Shown here: in pieces, positions 31,073 through 40,208 of the stretch
Numbering within the stretch: position 1 is the first letter of the stretch
Layout of the letters: every line of letters begins with the position of its first letter
Source of the DNA: Rhodococcoides kyotonense
GTDB taxonomy: Bacteria; Actinomycetota; Actinomycetes; Mycobacteriales; Mycobacteriaceae
Assembly (NCBI RefSeq): GCF_001645385.1
Contig: NZ_LVHI01000007.1
Location: 1 to 64,000, forward strand
Length of the DNA stretch: 64,000 nucleotides
Reading direction: 5' to 3'
The notes under the pieces: model-generated
What the model saw: the letters and a program-made list of their open reading frames with translations, nothing else
Databases searched by the model: none
What the model was told of the DNA's origin: nothing
Made by a program: the position numbers and the translations under genes

Positions 31073-31449
31073 GCCAGCCTCACCGTCGCGACGATGTGGT
31101 CCCCGAGGGAGTCCTTCCCGACGACGTCGACGGTGACCTCGCCGTCCTCGACCTTCGTGACACTCCCCGACAACGTCAGCGTGTCGTACGCATACCAGGG
31201 CACACCGAGTTTCAGAGCGATCGAACGCAGCACGACCGACGGACCGGCCCACTCGGTGACGAACCGCTGAACGAGTCCCGTATCGGTGAGGATGTTGACG
31301 AAGATGTCCTTCGATCCGCGCGCGACGGCTTTGTCGCGGTCGTGGTGAACGTCCTGAAAGTCCCTCGTGGCCAACGCAGTCGACACGACGAACGTGGGAT
31401 CCGCCGTGATCTGCAGTTCCGGCAGCACGTCACCGACCGACGCGATCAT
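31069..31449 (-). CDS. chsH1: MaoC-like hydratase subunit ChsH1
   Basis: A single-hotdog protein of 126 residues with the hydratase motif DFQDVHHDRDKA (about 31-42) supplying catalytic Asp/His. With ChsH2 it hydrates the 17(20)-ene steroid CoA thioester made by ChsE1-ChsE2. Both ends overlap neighbours by four bases (ltp2, chsH2). Confidence 0.93.
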   Translation of the reverse strand: MIASVGDVLPELQITADPTFVVSTALATRDFQDVHHDRDKAVARGSKDIFVNILTDTGLVQRFVTEWAGPSVVLRSIALKLGVPWYAYDTLTLSGSVTKVEDGEVTVDVVGKDSLGDHIVATVRLA

Positions 31450-32366
31450 CCGACTGCCCGCCAGACCGGTAGCGTGAGATCGTCGTCGATCCGAACGAAT
31501 TCGACCTGTACCGCAGAACCGATTGCGACATCGGACGGTTCGACTCCCCGCAACTCTCCGAGCATTCGCACCCCTTCCTCGAGTTCGACGAGCGCGACGA
31601 CGAACGGCAGTGTCCGGCCCGGCACCGCGGGCGCATGATGAACGACGTAGCTGAACACCGTCCCCTTACCGCTCGCAACGACGTAGTCGACGGGCTTGCT
31701 CTTGTCCTGCCAGATCGCCGGAATCGGCGGGTGCCGGAGCGAGCCGTCCTGCACCCGTTGCATTCTCAATTCGCCGATCTTCGTTCCCTCCCAGAAGAAT
31801 TCGGTCTCCTGCGAGGCGACCGGTCGAATCCGATCGGAGGGGACCGCCGAGGCGTCGGAGGCCGCCGGCGCGAACTTGAGGACCCGAAACACCATGTCCG
31901 CGACAGGTTCTTCCCCGACGTACCACGTGTTCAGTACCGTCACGAACCACCCGAGCCCGAGGCCGGTCTTCTTCGGTCCGACGACGGTGTCGAGTCGAGA
32001 CCGCAGTGAAACCTCTTCTCCCAAGCGGAGATAGCGATGGTAGGTCTGCTCGCAGTTCGTCGCGACGATCGACGTGAAGCCCGCGTCGTCGAGAATGTCC
32101 ATGATCCGGCCGAGCGGGTCGTCGCCCGATCGCGGTCGGTGCAGCCCGCCCATCGTCCACACCTGCGCCATCGCGGGCGGAGCGACGACGCCGTCGTGAC
32201 CGGCGGCACGTGCAGCGCCGGCGTCGACGTAGATGGGGTTGGTGTCGCCGATCGCCTCGACCCAGTTGTTGATCATCGGCTGATTGATCGGGTCGCGTCC
32301 GTGACGTGGTGACGACTCACCCTCGGCAGCAATCTTTTTCGCGGCCTCCAGAATCTCCTCGCTCAT
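31446..32366 (-). CDS. chsH2: MaoC-DUF35 hydratase subunit ChsH2
   Basis: About 306 residues in two parts: an N-terminal MaoC-like hotdog (about 1-175, with PMINNWVEAIGDTNPIYVD) and a C-terminal DUF35 OB-fold (about 190-306). In M. tuberculosis the first pairs with ChsH1 and the DUF35 part docks the Ltp2 aldolase. ATG 32366 gives the start MSEEILEAAKKIAAEGES; the upstream frame belongs to shadow sequence in chsE2. Confidence 0.92.
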   Translation of the reverse strand: MSEEILEAAKKIAAEGESSPRHGRDPINQPMINNWVEAIGDTNPIYVDAGAARAAGHDGVVAPPAMAQVWTMGGLHRPRSGDDPLGRIMDILDDAGFTSIVATNCEQTYHRYLRLGEEVSLRSRLDTVVGPKKTGLGLGWFVTVLNTWYVGEEPVADMVFRVLKFAPAASDASAVPSDRIRPVASQETEFFWEGTKIGELRMQRVQDGSLRHPPIPAIWQDKSKPVDYVVASGKGTVFSYVVHHAPAVPGRTLPFVVALVELEEGVRMLGELRGVEPSDVAIGSAVQVEFVRIDDDLTLPVWRAVG

Positions 32367-33514
32367 CGGATCACCCGGGGCAATCCGAGGCCCGCGGTCG
32401 CGATCAGCTCGCGCATCACTTCGTTGACGCCGCCGCCGAACGTGATGACGAGGTTGCGCTTGACCTGTTTGTCCAACCACGTCATGAGGTGCGCGGTGTC
32501 GGCGTCCGTCGGATCGCCGTACCGTCCGACCATCTCCGTCGCGAGCCTGCCCACTCGCTGGACACGTTCCGTGGCGAACACCTTCGTGGCCGACGCGTCG
32601 GCGATGTCGACGGCGTCGCCGCCGCTGGACGCGACCTGCCAGTTCAGCAGTTCGTTGATGCGAGACGTGGCGTGGATGTCGCCCAGCGCTCGTCGCACGT
32701 CGGGTTCGCCCAGCAGATCGTGCGCGTGCGCCCACTCGCGCACCCGTTCGTACAGACCTGCGATGCGACCGGCCGGTCCGAGCATGACCCGTTCGTGGTT
32801 CAGCTGCGTCGTGATCAGTCGCCAGCCCTCGTTCTCCTCGCCCACCCTCATGTTCACCGGCACACGAACATTCGAGTAGTACGTGGCGTTGACGTGATGG
32901 GCGCCGTCACACGTGATGATGGGTGTCCACGAATAGCCGGGGTCGGTCGTGTCGACGATCAGCATCGAGATTCCGCGGTGGCGCGAATCCGCAGGCCCGG
33001 TGCGCACCGCGAGCCAGATGTAGTCGGCGTCGTGGCCACCCGTGGTGAAGATCTTCTGGCCGTTCACGATGTACTCGTCACCGTTGCGCACCGCCGTCGT
33101 GCGCAGCGATGCGAGGTCGGTGCCCGCGTCCGGTTCGGTGTACCCGATCGCGAAGTGCACGTCGCCCGCGAGAATCGCCGTCAGGAACTTGTCCTTCTGG
33201 GCGTCGGTTCCGTACTTCTGCAGAGTGGGCCCGACGGTCTGCAGCGTGACCGCGGGTAACGGAACGTCTGCTCGCGCAGCCTCGTTCACGAAGATCGACT
33301 GTTCGACCTCACCGAAACCGCGGCCACCGAACTCCTTCGGCCATCCGACTCCGAGCCAGCCGTCGGAACCAAGTTGCTTGACGATGCGGCGGTAGGTCGG
33401 ACCATGCCGTTCGGTCATCATGGTCTCGGCGTCGGCTTCGCTGACGAGATCGGCGAAGTAGTGCCGCAACTCGGCCTGCAGTTCGGTCTGCTCTTCGGTC
33501 AGTTCGACGAACAT
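32363..33514 (-). CDS. chsE2: acyl-CoA dehydrogenase subunit ChsE2 (FadE29)
   Basis: About 383 residues of the acyl-CoA dehydrogenase fold. ChsE1 and ChsE2 form an alpha2beta2 enzyme that dehydrogenates the three-carbon side chain of 3-OPC-CoA. Motifs: IGYTEPDAGTDLASLRTTA (flavin/substrate domain) and MVGRYGDPTDADTAHLMTWLDKQ at the C-terminus. ATG 33514 is preferred; it starts 16 bases inside the end of chsE1. Confidence 0.92.
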   Translation of the reverse strand: MFVELTEEQTELQAELRHYFADLVSEADAETMMTERHGPTYRRIVKQLGSDGWLGVGWPKEFGGRGFGEVEQSIFVNEAARADVPLPAVTLQTVGPTLQKYGTDAQKDKFLTAILAGDVHFAIGYTEPDAGTDLASLRTTAVRNGDEYIVNGQKIFTTGGHDADYIWLAVRTGPADSRHRGISMLIVDTTDPGYSWTPIITCDGAHHVNATYYSNVRVPVNMRVGEENEGWRLITTQLNHERVMLGPAGRIAGLYERVREWAHAHDLLGEPDVRRALGDIHATSRINELLNWQVASSGGDAVDIADASATKVFATERVQRVGRLATEMVGRYGDPTDADTAHLMTWLDKQVKRNLVITFGGGVNEVMRELIATAGLGLPRVIR

Positions 33515-34512
33515 GCCGCCCCCACGAGGTCGAGTCGATACGAAGCTCCGCCGACGAAGCGAGCGAGATCCTGTGCAGCCGAGAAGTATCGGTGCATCGG
33601 GTACGTGGCGTCGACGCCTACCCCGCCGTGCAGGTGATGGCACATCTGCATGGCCGTCGGTAGTTCGTTCGCGATCCAGTACGCGAGCACGTCGCTGTCG
33701 TCGCCGGGGCTGTTCGTCGACGCCTGCCATGCGACCGACGCGGCCGCGACGTGCAGCGTTCGGGCGGTGACGTAGACATCGGCGATCTCGCCTGCGACCG
33801 CTTGGAACGTCGCCAACGGTTTGCCGAACTGACGACGATGCGCGAGGTGGCGCGCGGTGAGGTCCACTGCGCCTGCCGCGAGACCGTCGGCCACGGCGCC
33901 GATCGCCGCGAGTGCGCACCGGTGCAGCCCCGCAAGATCGTTCGTGACGAATTCACCTGCAGTCCTGTCGAATTCGACAGCGTACTCGGGATCGTCGCCG
34001 GACGCGGGAGTGCGCGTCACGTGGACACCGTCCGCGGCCGGGTCGACCAATACGACACCCGACGACGTCGGCACCAGAATGCGGCTCGCGTGCTCAGCGT
34101 ACGGAACGGCGATCTTCTTGCCGGTGATGCGGAGGCCGTCGCCGTCCTGTTCGGCTTTCGTCGAGGGCCGCGTCGGGAAAGCACTGCCCGGTTCCATCAG
34201 TGCGGCTGTCAGCATGCAGCCCGGCGTCACGATGCGTTCGACGAGACTCGGATCGGCCAGCGTGACAAGCGGAACGATGCCGAATCCGATCGTCGCGAGC
34301 TCCGGGCCGACTGCCGCCGCCGCGGCGAGTTCGGTGAGCACGGCCGCCGCGTCGAGCACCCCGAGACCGTCACCGCCCAGCGATTCCGGGAGCAGCATCG
34401 AGAACAGACCCGCGTCCGCCATCGCGTCGTGAAGATTCGGCTCGCCGCGCGCGAGCAGCGCAGTGACCATCTCGGCCACGGTCGTCTGGGTCTCTTCTCT
34501 CGCGAAATCCAC
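33499..34512 (-). CDS. chsE1: acyl-CoA dehydrogenase subunit ChsE1 (FadE28)
   Basis: The partner subunit of ChsE2, 337 residues, shorter and more diverged, as is typical of FadE28 proteins. The C-terminal CHHLHGGVGVDATYPMHRYFSAAQDLARFVGG is recognisable. It is the first gene of the operon and lies 34 bases downstream of a perfect KstR operator. In M. tuberculosis cyp125 precedes it; here cyp125 is about 33 kb away. Confidence 0.91.
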   Translation of the reverse strand: MDFAREETQTTVAEMVTALLARGEPNLHDAMADAGLFSMLLPESLGGDGLGVLDAAAVLTELAAAAAVGPELATIGFGIVPLVTLADPSLVERIVTPGCMLTAALMEPGSAFPTRPSTKAEQDGDGLRITGKKIAVPYAEHASRILVPTSSGVVLVDPAADGVHVTRTPASGDDPEYAVEFDRTAGEFVTNDLAGLHRCALAAIGAVADGLAAGAVDLTARHLAHRRQFGKPLATFQAVAGEIADVYVTARTLHVAAASVAWQASTNSPGDDSDVLAYWIANELPTAMQMCHHLHGGVGVDATYPMHRYFSAAQDLARFVGGASYRLDLVGAACSSN

Positions 34513-34546
34513 GTTCGAGTACCTGCCTACCGTCGAAGGAAACGAG

Positions 34547-34560
34547 TAGAACGTGTTCTA
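34547..34560 (-). promoter_or_regulatory. KstR operator for chsE1E2-chsH2H1-ltp2
   Basis: TAGAACGTGTTCTA, a full-match KstR palindrome, 34 bases upstream of the chsE1 start; identical to the site at kstR. Confidence 0.92.
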
Positions 34561-34584
34561 TTTTTAACACCGATCGGTGTGGCT

Positions 34585-34637
34585 GCGCCACCCGGGCGCG
34601 GATAGTTGATCTCTGGACCGACTATCCGCGCACGGGC
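34585..34637. repeat. 53-bp hairpin element, copy A
   Basis: Contains GCGCGGATAGT (34596-34606) and its exact reverse complement ACTATCCGCGC (34621-34631), a strong stem. A 53-bp element at 46506-46558 matches at 41 positions, including GCGCGGATAGTT and CGCACGGGC at equal spacing. It lies just past the fadE34 stop and probably terminates that gene. Confidence 0.8.
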
Positions 34638-34649
34638 CGCGAAGCCGCA

Positions 34650-36734
34650 CTACCGCGGCAGACCGAGAATCCGCTCGGCCGCGACGGTCTTCAGAATCTG
34701 GGTCGTACCACCCGCGATCGACAGGCAGCGCGTCAGCAACATCTCCTTCGCGAGCGGTCCTTCGACCGCGCCCGCACGTCCGGCGGCCTCCAGGGCGAAC
34801 TCGGCCAGGTCCTGCCGGTGCACGACGCCGACGAGTTTGGCGACGCTCGATTCCGGACCCGGATCCTGACCGCCGAGGCGTCGTAACGCGGTGCGAAGTT
34901 CGAGGACCGAGCCGACCTGGCCCTCCGCGATGAGGCCGCCCAGCCGGTCGCCCAGCACCGCGTCGTCGGCGTCGTTCGTCGCGGTGATCGCGTCCTCCAG
35001 CGCCGAACCGAGGGCAGATCCGCTGCTCATCGCGACCCGCTCGTTGGCGAGCGTCGTCCGAGCGAACCGCCACCCGTCACCCGGCCGCCCGACGAGGCAG
35101 TCGTCGGGAACGACGACGTCGTCGAGGAACACCTCGTTGAAGACGGCGTCGCCGGTGATCTCCCGCAACGGTTCGATGCGAATACCGGGCGTGCGCATGT
35201 CGACGAGGAAATAGCCGATCCCCTTGTGCTTGGGTGCATCGCGATCGGTGCGGGCCAGGCAGATCGCCCAGTCCGCGTCGCGCGCGAGCGAGGTCCAGAT
35301 CTTGTGCCCGCGCAACCGCCAGCCGCCGTCGACCTGCGTGGCGGTCGTGCGCAGCGACGCGAGGTCCGATCCCGCCTCAGGTTCGCTGAACAGCTGGCAC
35401 CACGTGATGTCGCCGCGCAACGTCGGCCGCGCGAATCGGTCGATCTGCTCGGCGGTTCCGTGCTCGAGGATCGTCGGCACGGCCCACCACCCGATGACCA
35501 AGTCCGGAGCCGACAGACCGGCCGACGCAAGTTCCTCGGCGACGAGCAGCTGCTCGGCTGCTCCCGCATCCCGGCCGTAGGGGCTCGGCCAGTGCGGAGC
35601 CGCCAAGCCGGACTCGGCCAGCGCGACGCGTGGATCGTCGGCACGGGAGATCGCGTCGACCTCGACTCTGACTGCGTCGCGTACCTCGGCCGTGTCGCCG
35701 AGATCGACCGCGAGCTGACGTCGCACGCCGGCACGCGACAGCTCGGTCACCCGTCGGCGCCACCACGACGCGCCTCCCAGCAGCTGCCGCAGCGACAGCG
35801 CCCGACGCAGGTAGAAGTGCGCGTCGTGCTCCCACGTGAAGCCGATTCCGCCCAACACCTGAATGCAATCCTCGGCCGTCGCGACGGCCGCGTCGACACA
35901 CACCGCGGCGGCGACGGCGGCAGCGAGAGCGAATTCGGCCGTGTCCGTGTCGGCCGCAACGGCGGCGTCCCACGCTGCAGCCCGTGCCTGCTCGACGCGG
36001 CACAACATGTCGGCGCACAGATGCTTGATCGCCTGGAAGCTGCCGATCGCGGCGCCGAACTGCTCGCGCGTCTTCGCGTGGTCGACGGCGGTTCGCAGAC
36101 ACCAGCCCGCGACGCCTGCGGCCTCGGCCGCGTACAGCGTCACAGCGAGATCGCGGACGTGATCGACATCGACGTCGCGCACCACCCGAGCCGGCGCCGC
36201 GGTGAGCGTCAACCTCCCGACCGGCGTGCTGCGGTCGACGCCAACCATCACCTCGACTTTCACGCCGGGGGCGTCCGCGGCGACGAGACACCACCGCTCC
36301 CCGGCGTCGGTCGAAGCAAGAACCAGAACGTCGACGCCGTCCGCGAGGCCGGACACGACGTCGAACTGCCCGTCCAGCACGAGCACGCCGTCCTGACTTC
36401 GGCTCGTGGCCCTCTCGGGCGGCAGCACGAGCGCACACGGGCCGTCACCCGCTCCGACGATCGCCGACACGGCCGTCGCCACGACGGGTCCCCCGACGAG
36501 GCCCGCGCCGATCTCCTCGACCATCGCGGCCAGGTCGACGACGGTACCGCCCGCCCCGCCTGCATCATCGGGCACCGCGACCGAGAACACGCCAAGCTCC
36601 TCCAGCCCACGCCATGAGGTGCGCCACGCTGCCGTTTCGTCGGCGCGTAAAGTAACTATCGGTGTTGTCCGGGACACCCACGATCGCACCGATTTCTGGG
36701 CATCACGCTGGTCCTCGGTCGTGGCAATCGTCAC
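34650..36734 (-). CDS. fadE34: two-domain acyl-CoA dehydrogenase FadE34
   Basis: A fused protein of 694 residues with two acyl-CoA-dehydrogenase modules (about 1-340 and 350-694). FadE34 enzymes dehydrogenate the five-carbon-side-chain steroid CoA thioester. The second module has CQLFSEPEAGSDLASLRTTA and C-terminal LSIAGGTTQILKTVAAERILGLPR; the first keeps DHAKTREQFGAAIGSFQAIKHLCADM. It starts with GTG 36734, divergent from kstR across a shared KstR box, the same arrangement as Rv3573c/Rv3574. Its TAG stop lies in the TAGTGCG motif. Confidence 0.93.
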   Translation of the reverse strand: MTIATTEDQRDAQKSVRSWVSRTTPIVTLRADETAAWRTSWRGLEELGVFSVAVPDDAGGAGGTVVDLAAMVEEIGAGLVGGPVVATAVSAIVGAGDGPCALVLPPERATSRSQDGVLVLDGQFDVVSGLADGVDVLVLASTDAGERWCLVAADAPGVKVEVMVGVDRSTPVGRLTLTAAPARVVRDVDVDHVRDLAVTLYAAEAAGVAGWCLRTAVDHAKTREQFGAAIGSFQAIKHLCADMLCRVEQARAAAWDAAVAADTDTAEFALAAAVAAAVCVDAAVATAEDCIQVLGGIGFTWEHDAHFYLRRALSLRQLLGGASWWRRRVTELSRAGVRRQLAVDLGDTAEVRDAVRVEVDAISRADDPRVALAESGLAAPHWPSPYGRDAGAAEQLLVAEELASAGLSAPDLVIGWWAVPTILEHGTAEQIDRFARPTLRGDITWCQLFSEPEAGSDLASLRTTATQVDGGWRLRGHKIWTSLARDADWAICLARTDRDAPKHKGIGYFLVDMRTPGIRIEPLREITGDAVFNEVFLDDVVVPDDCLVGRPGDGWRFARTTLANERVAMSSGSALGSALEDAITATNDADDAVLGDRLGGLIAEGQVGSVLELRTALRRLGGQDPGPESSVAKLVGVVHRQDLAEFALEAAGRAGAVEGPLAKEMLLTRCLSIAGGTTQILKTVAAERILGLPR

Positions 36735-36769
36735 AGTGAAACCCCAGCTCTCGAGATGACTTGAACTGC

Positions 36770-36783
36770 TAGAACGTGTTCTA
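36770..36783. promoter_or_regulatory. KstR operator shared by fadE34 and kstR
   Basis: TAGAACGTGTTCTA, 35 bases from the fadE34 start and 43 bases from the kstR start, giving autoregulation. Confidence 0.92.
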
Positions 36784-36826
36784 ATACGCTAGCTGGTCAA
36801 GCTCGAGGTACGAAGGAAAACCAAAG

Positions 36827-37507
36827 ATGACCTCATCATCTCGGCCGGGCGTCTCCGAGCCCGCCGACAAGAACGGAGCCCCGGCGTCGACACCGACGCC
36901 GCTGCGTTCCGTCGGCGTTCTCAGCGACGACGACCTGAGCTCCGCCGCACAGCGCGAGCGTCGCAAGCGCATTCTCGACGCCACCCTCGCCCTTGCGTCC
37001 AAAGGTGGCTACGAGGCCGTGCAGATGCGCGCTGTCGCGGAACGGGCCGACGTCGCCGTCGGAACTCTGTACCGCTATTTCCCGTCGAAGGTGCACCTGT
37101 TGGTGTCCGCGCTCGCACGGGAATTCGAGAAGATCGACTCCCGTCGCAAACTCCCGCCCGGTCAGACCCCGCAGGAGCGCATGCACCTGATCCTGGGGCA
37201 GATCACACGGGCGATGCAGCGTGATCCGCTCCTCACCGAGGCGATGACGCGAGCCTTCATGTTCGCCGACGCGTCCGCCGCCGCCGAGGTCGATCAGGTC
37301 GGTCGCCTGATGGACCGGCTGTTCGCGAAGGCGATGAGCGACGGCGAGCCAACGGACTTGCAGCTCAGCATCGCTCGCGTCATCAGCGACGTGTGGCTGT
37401 CGAATCTGGTGGCGTGGTTGACGCGTCGATCCTCGGCCACCGACGTCGCGGCACGGCTCGAACTGACTGTCGACCTTCTCCTCGGCAACGGCAGAGCGCT
37501 CGACTGA
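36827..37507 (+). CDS. kstR: KstR, TetR-family repressor of sterol catabolism
   Basis: KstR represses the upper cholesterol pathway and is released by steroid-CoA thioesters. The 226 residues include the near-invariant DNA-binding block RERRKRILDATLALASKGGYEAVQMRAVAERADVAVGTLYRYFPSKVHLL (split here as residues about 42-91) and a C-terminal LTEAMTRAFMFADASAAAEVDQV. An N-terminal extension of about 30 residues, serine- and proline-rich, exceeds the M. tuberculosis protein. ATG 36827 follows GAAGGAAAA. Confidence 0.96.
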   Translation: MTSSSRPGVSEPADKNGAPASTPTPLRSVGVLSDDDLSSAAQRERRKRILDATLALASKGGYEAVQMRAVAERADVAVGTLYRYFPSKVHLLVSALAREFEKIDSRRKLPPGQTPQERMHLILGQITRAMQRDPLLTEAMTRAFMFADASAAAEVDQVGRLMDRLFAKAMSDGEPTDLQLSIARVISDVWLSNLVAWLTRRSSATDVAARLELTVDLLLGNGRALD

Positions 37508-37568
37508 CGCCTGGGCGACGCACCATCAGCGGGTGACGTCCGGGTGAGCCGGACTCGCCGCCATCGCC

Positions 37569-37574
37569 TAGGTT
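37569..37574 (+). promoter_or_regulatory. -10 hexamer for leaderless otsB-GH15 mRNA
   Basis: TAGGTT, seven bases before GTG 37582, with no Shine-Dalgarno. The spacing places the transcription start at or next to the start codon. Confidence 0.5.
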
Positions 37575-37581
37575 TGAACCC

Positions 37582-40131
37582 GTGACTGCACAGGATCTGC
37601 CGCTGGAACTTCGCCGCGCCCTGATCGGCGTGGCCAGAACGCCACGACTGCTCGTCACCTCGGACTACGACGGGACGATGGCGCCCATCGTGTCCGATCC
37701 GGACAAGGCGTTTCCGCACGCCGAGTCCGTCAACGCGATGCGTGGCCTCGCGACGCTCGCCGCCACGACCGCGGCCGTCATCTCCGGCCGCGCGCTGCGT
37801 GATCTGGCGACGCTGTCCCGGCTTCCGGCCGAGGTCCACCTCGTCGGAAGTCACGGAAGCGAATTCGACGTCGGCTTCATCCATGCCATCGACGACAAGG
37901 CCAAGAACCTGCTCGCGATCATCTCGGAGGAGATGAAGTCGATCGCTGCCCGCTTCCCGGGTGTGAGCGTCGAAACCAAGCCTGCAAGTGCCGCTCTGCA
38001 CGTGCGCAACGCCGAAGCCGGCGACGCGGAACGAGCCCTCGCCGCGGTCCGCGAGGGCGTCGCGACACGGGAGGGTGTGCAGGTCACCGAAGGCAAGGCC
38101 GTCATCGAACTGGCCGTCATCGTCACCGACAAAGGCGCAGCGCTCGACATTCTGCGTCACCAGGAAGCTGCGACGGCGGCGGTCTTCTTCGGCGACGACG
38201 TCACCGACGAGAAGGCGTTCGCGCGGCTGCACGGCCCCGACATCGGCGTCAAGGTCGGCACCGGCGACACGGCGGCGGAGTTCCGCATCGAGAACACCGA
38301 GCAGGTGTCCCTCGCGCTCGCGTTCCTGCTCGAGCAGCGACGCCAATGGCTTTCGGGTGCCGACGCACCGCGCATCGAGCGTCTGACGATGCTCGCCAGC
38401 CCGAACGCCGTCGCACTGGTGACTCCCGACGCGACGATGACGTGGCTCTGTCATCCGGAACCGGATGCGGCAGCGATCTTCGCCCACCTCCTCGGCGGCG
38501 ACGGCGCGGGCCACTTCAGCATCGGGCCGACGCGAGCCGCACTGCCGCTGAGTCAGCAGTACGTCGACAGCACGATGACGGTACAGACGAAGTGGTCGAG
38601 CCTGCAGGTCACCGACTATCTGCCACACGACGTTCCGACCGGCCAGACCGCGTTGACGCGTGTCGTCACCGGCAAGGCGACCGCCGTCGCGACGTTCGCG
38701 CCTCGTCCCGAGTTCGGAAAGGTCTGGGTCCGACTCGAACCCGAGACCGACGGTCTCCGCATCCACGGCACCGCCGACGCGATGGTGCTGCGCAGCCCCG
38801 GCGTCAAGTGGAACGTCGTCTCCGACGGCGCGCAGCAGACGGCGCATGCCGAGATCGATCCCACCGACGGTCCCGTCGTTCTCGAATTGCGCCTCGGTAC
38901 AGACGATCTGGGCCCGGCACGCCTGTCCGAGCCCGAGCGCCGTGAGCTGTCCGAGAGCTACTGGCGCGACTGGGTCGGCGGTTTGTCGTTGCCACCGCTC
39001 AAGCGCGACCTGATGAAGCGTTCGGCGCTGACGCTCCGCGGGCTCGTGCACGCCGACTCCGGATCGATCATGGCCGCTGCGACGACGTCACTGCCCGAGG
39101 AGATCGGCGGCGTCCGCAATTGGGATTACCGCTACTGCTGGCTCCGCGATGCAGCCCTGACCGCGTCGGCCCTCGTGGGCGTCGGGTCGCTGAACGAAGC
39201 CGAGAACTACCTGTCCTGGATTCACGGTGTGCTGCAATCGGTTCCGGGTCCCGAGCGTCTGCACCCGCTGTACACGATCTGGGGTCTCGGACTCCCGCCG
39301 GAGGCCGTCATCGACGAGCTGCCCGGCTACGCAGGATCCCGACCGGTACGCGTCGGCAACGCGGCGAACCAGCAGGTGCAGCTCGACGTGTTCGGCCCGA
39401 TCGTCGACCTCGTCTCGACGCTGTCCCACGCCCGTCAGGCCCAGGGTTTGCACGGCAAAGAGGCTCTCTCCGAAGAGGATTGGTCACTCGTGCGTGCGAT
39501 GGTGGAGGCCGTCGAACGCCGGTGGTCCGAACCCGATCACGGCATCTGGGAGATCCGCGGCAACCCGCGTCACCACGTGTACTCGAAGGTGATGGGGTGG
39601 ATGACACTCGACCGGGCACTCATGCTCGCGAATTCCTTCGACCGCGAGATCGAACCCGGCTGGCAGGCGTTGCGCGACGTCATCCGCGCCGAGGTTCTGG
39701 ACCAGGGCTGGAACGACGAGGTCCAGTCGTTCACCGCCGCCTACGACGGCACCGACCTCGACGCGGCCACGCTGCACATCGGACTGTCCGGACTGATCGA
39801 CCCATCCGACCCCCGATTCGCCGCGACGGTCACCGCGACCGAGGCCGAGCTGCGCAGCGGCTCGACCGTGTACCGGTACCACCACGACGACGGTCTCCCC
39901 GGCGGTGAGGGCGGCTTCCACCTCTGCGCGGCCTGGCTCGTCGAGGCGTACCTCCTCATCGGGCAGCGATCGGAGGCGGAGGCGTTGTTCGCTCAACTGG
40001 TCAGCGCTGCCGGGCCGACGGGTCTGCTCAGCGAGGAGTACGACCCCGTCGCCGAACGGTCCCTCGGCAATCACCCGCAGGCGTACAGCCACCTCGGGCT
40101 GCTGCGGTGTGCGGCGTTGTTGAGTGCCTGA
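37582..40131 (+). CDS. fusion of trehalose-6-phosphate phosphatase (OtsB) and GH15 glucoamylase/trehalase
   Basis: 849 residues. Residues about 15-250 form an OtsB-type HAD phosphatase with SDYDGTMAP (D28, D30) and FFGDDVTDEKAF. Residues about 260-849 form a GH15 protein of the trehalase/glucoamylase type with NWDYRYCWLRDAALTASAL, a first acidic site near IWEIRG and a second in LLSEEYDP. The natural reading is dephosphorylation of trehalose-6-phosphate joined to a glucosidase for trehalose or a related glucan; whether both halves act on trehalose cannot be read from the sequence. GTG 37582 has a -10 seven bases upstream and looks leaderless. Confidence 0.88.
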   Translation: MTAQDLPLELRRALIGVARTPRLLVTSDYDGTMAPIVSDPDKAFPHAESVNAMRGLATLAATTAAVISGRALRDLATLSRLPAEVHLVGSHGSEFDVGFIHAIDDKAKNLLAIISEEMKSIAARFPGVSVETKPASAALHVRNAEAGDAERALAAVREGVATREGVQVTEGKAVIELAVIVTDKGAALDILRHQEAATAAVFFGDDVTDEKAFARLHGPDIGVKVGTGDTAAEFRIENTEQVSLALAFLLEQRRQWLSGADAPRIERLTMLASPNAVALVTPDATMTWLCHPEPDAAAIFAHLLGGDGAGHFSIGPTRAALPLSQQYVDSTMTVQTKWSSLQVTDYLPHDVPTGQTALTRVVTGKATAVATFAPRPEFGKVWVRLEPETDGLRIHGTADAMVLRSPGVKWNVVSDGAQQTAHAEIDPTDGPVVLELRLGTDDLGPARLSEPERRELSESYWRDWVGGLSLPPLKRDLMKRSALTLRGLVHADSGSIMAAATTSLPEEIGGVRNWDYRYCWLRDAALTASALVGVGSLNEAENYLSWIHGVLQSVPGPERLHPLYTIWGLGLPPEAVIDELPGYAGSRPVRVGNAANQQVQLDVFGPIVDLVSTLSHARQAQGLHGKEALSEEDWSLVRAMVEAVERRWSEPDHGIWEIRGNPRHHVYSKVMGWMTLDRALMLANSFDREIEPGWQALRDVIRAEVLDQGWNDEVQSFTAAYDGTDLDAATLHIGLSGLIDPSDPRFAATVTATEAELRSGSTVYRYHHDDGLPGGEGGFHLCAAWLVEAYLLIGQRSEAEALFAQLVSAAGPTGLLSEEYDPVAERSLGNHPQAYSHLGLLRCAALLSA

Positions 40132-40146
40132 GCGCGCCCATTTCGG

Positions 40147-40195
40147 CATCGATGGCCCGCGGCATCCTGTAGACGGTTGCCGCGGCGCATCGATG
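40147..40195. repeat. 49-bp palindromic element, copy 2
   Basis: CATCGATG at both ends and an inner stem CCGCGGCA / TGCCGCGG, with GTAGACG at the same offset as copy 1 (23955-24003). It lies between the convergent otsB-GH15 and LacI genes and could stop transcription from both sides. Confidence 0.8.
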
Positions 40196-40208
40196 CGTGG
40201 GATTCTCG

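Noticed and set aside
30535-31136. Short plus-strand frames over ltp2
   Set aside because: Arg/Ser-rich shadows of ltp2 with no supporting start or motif.
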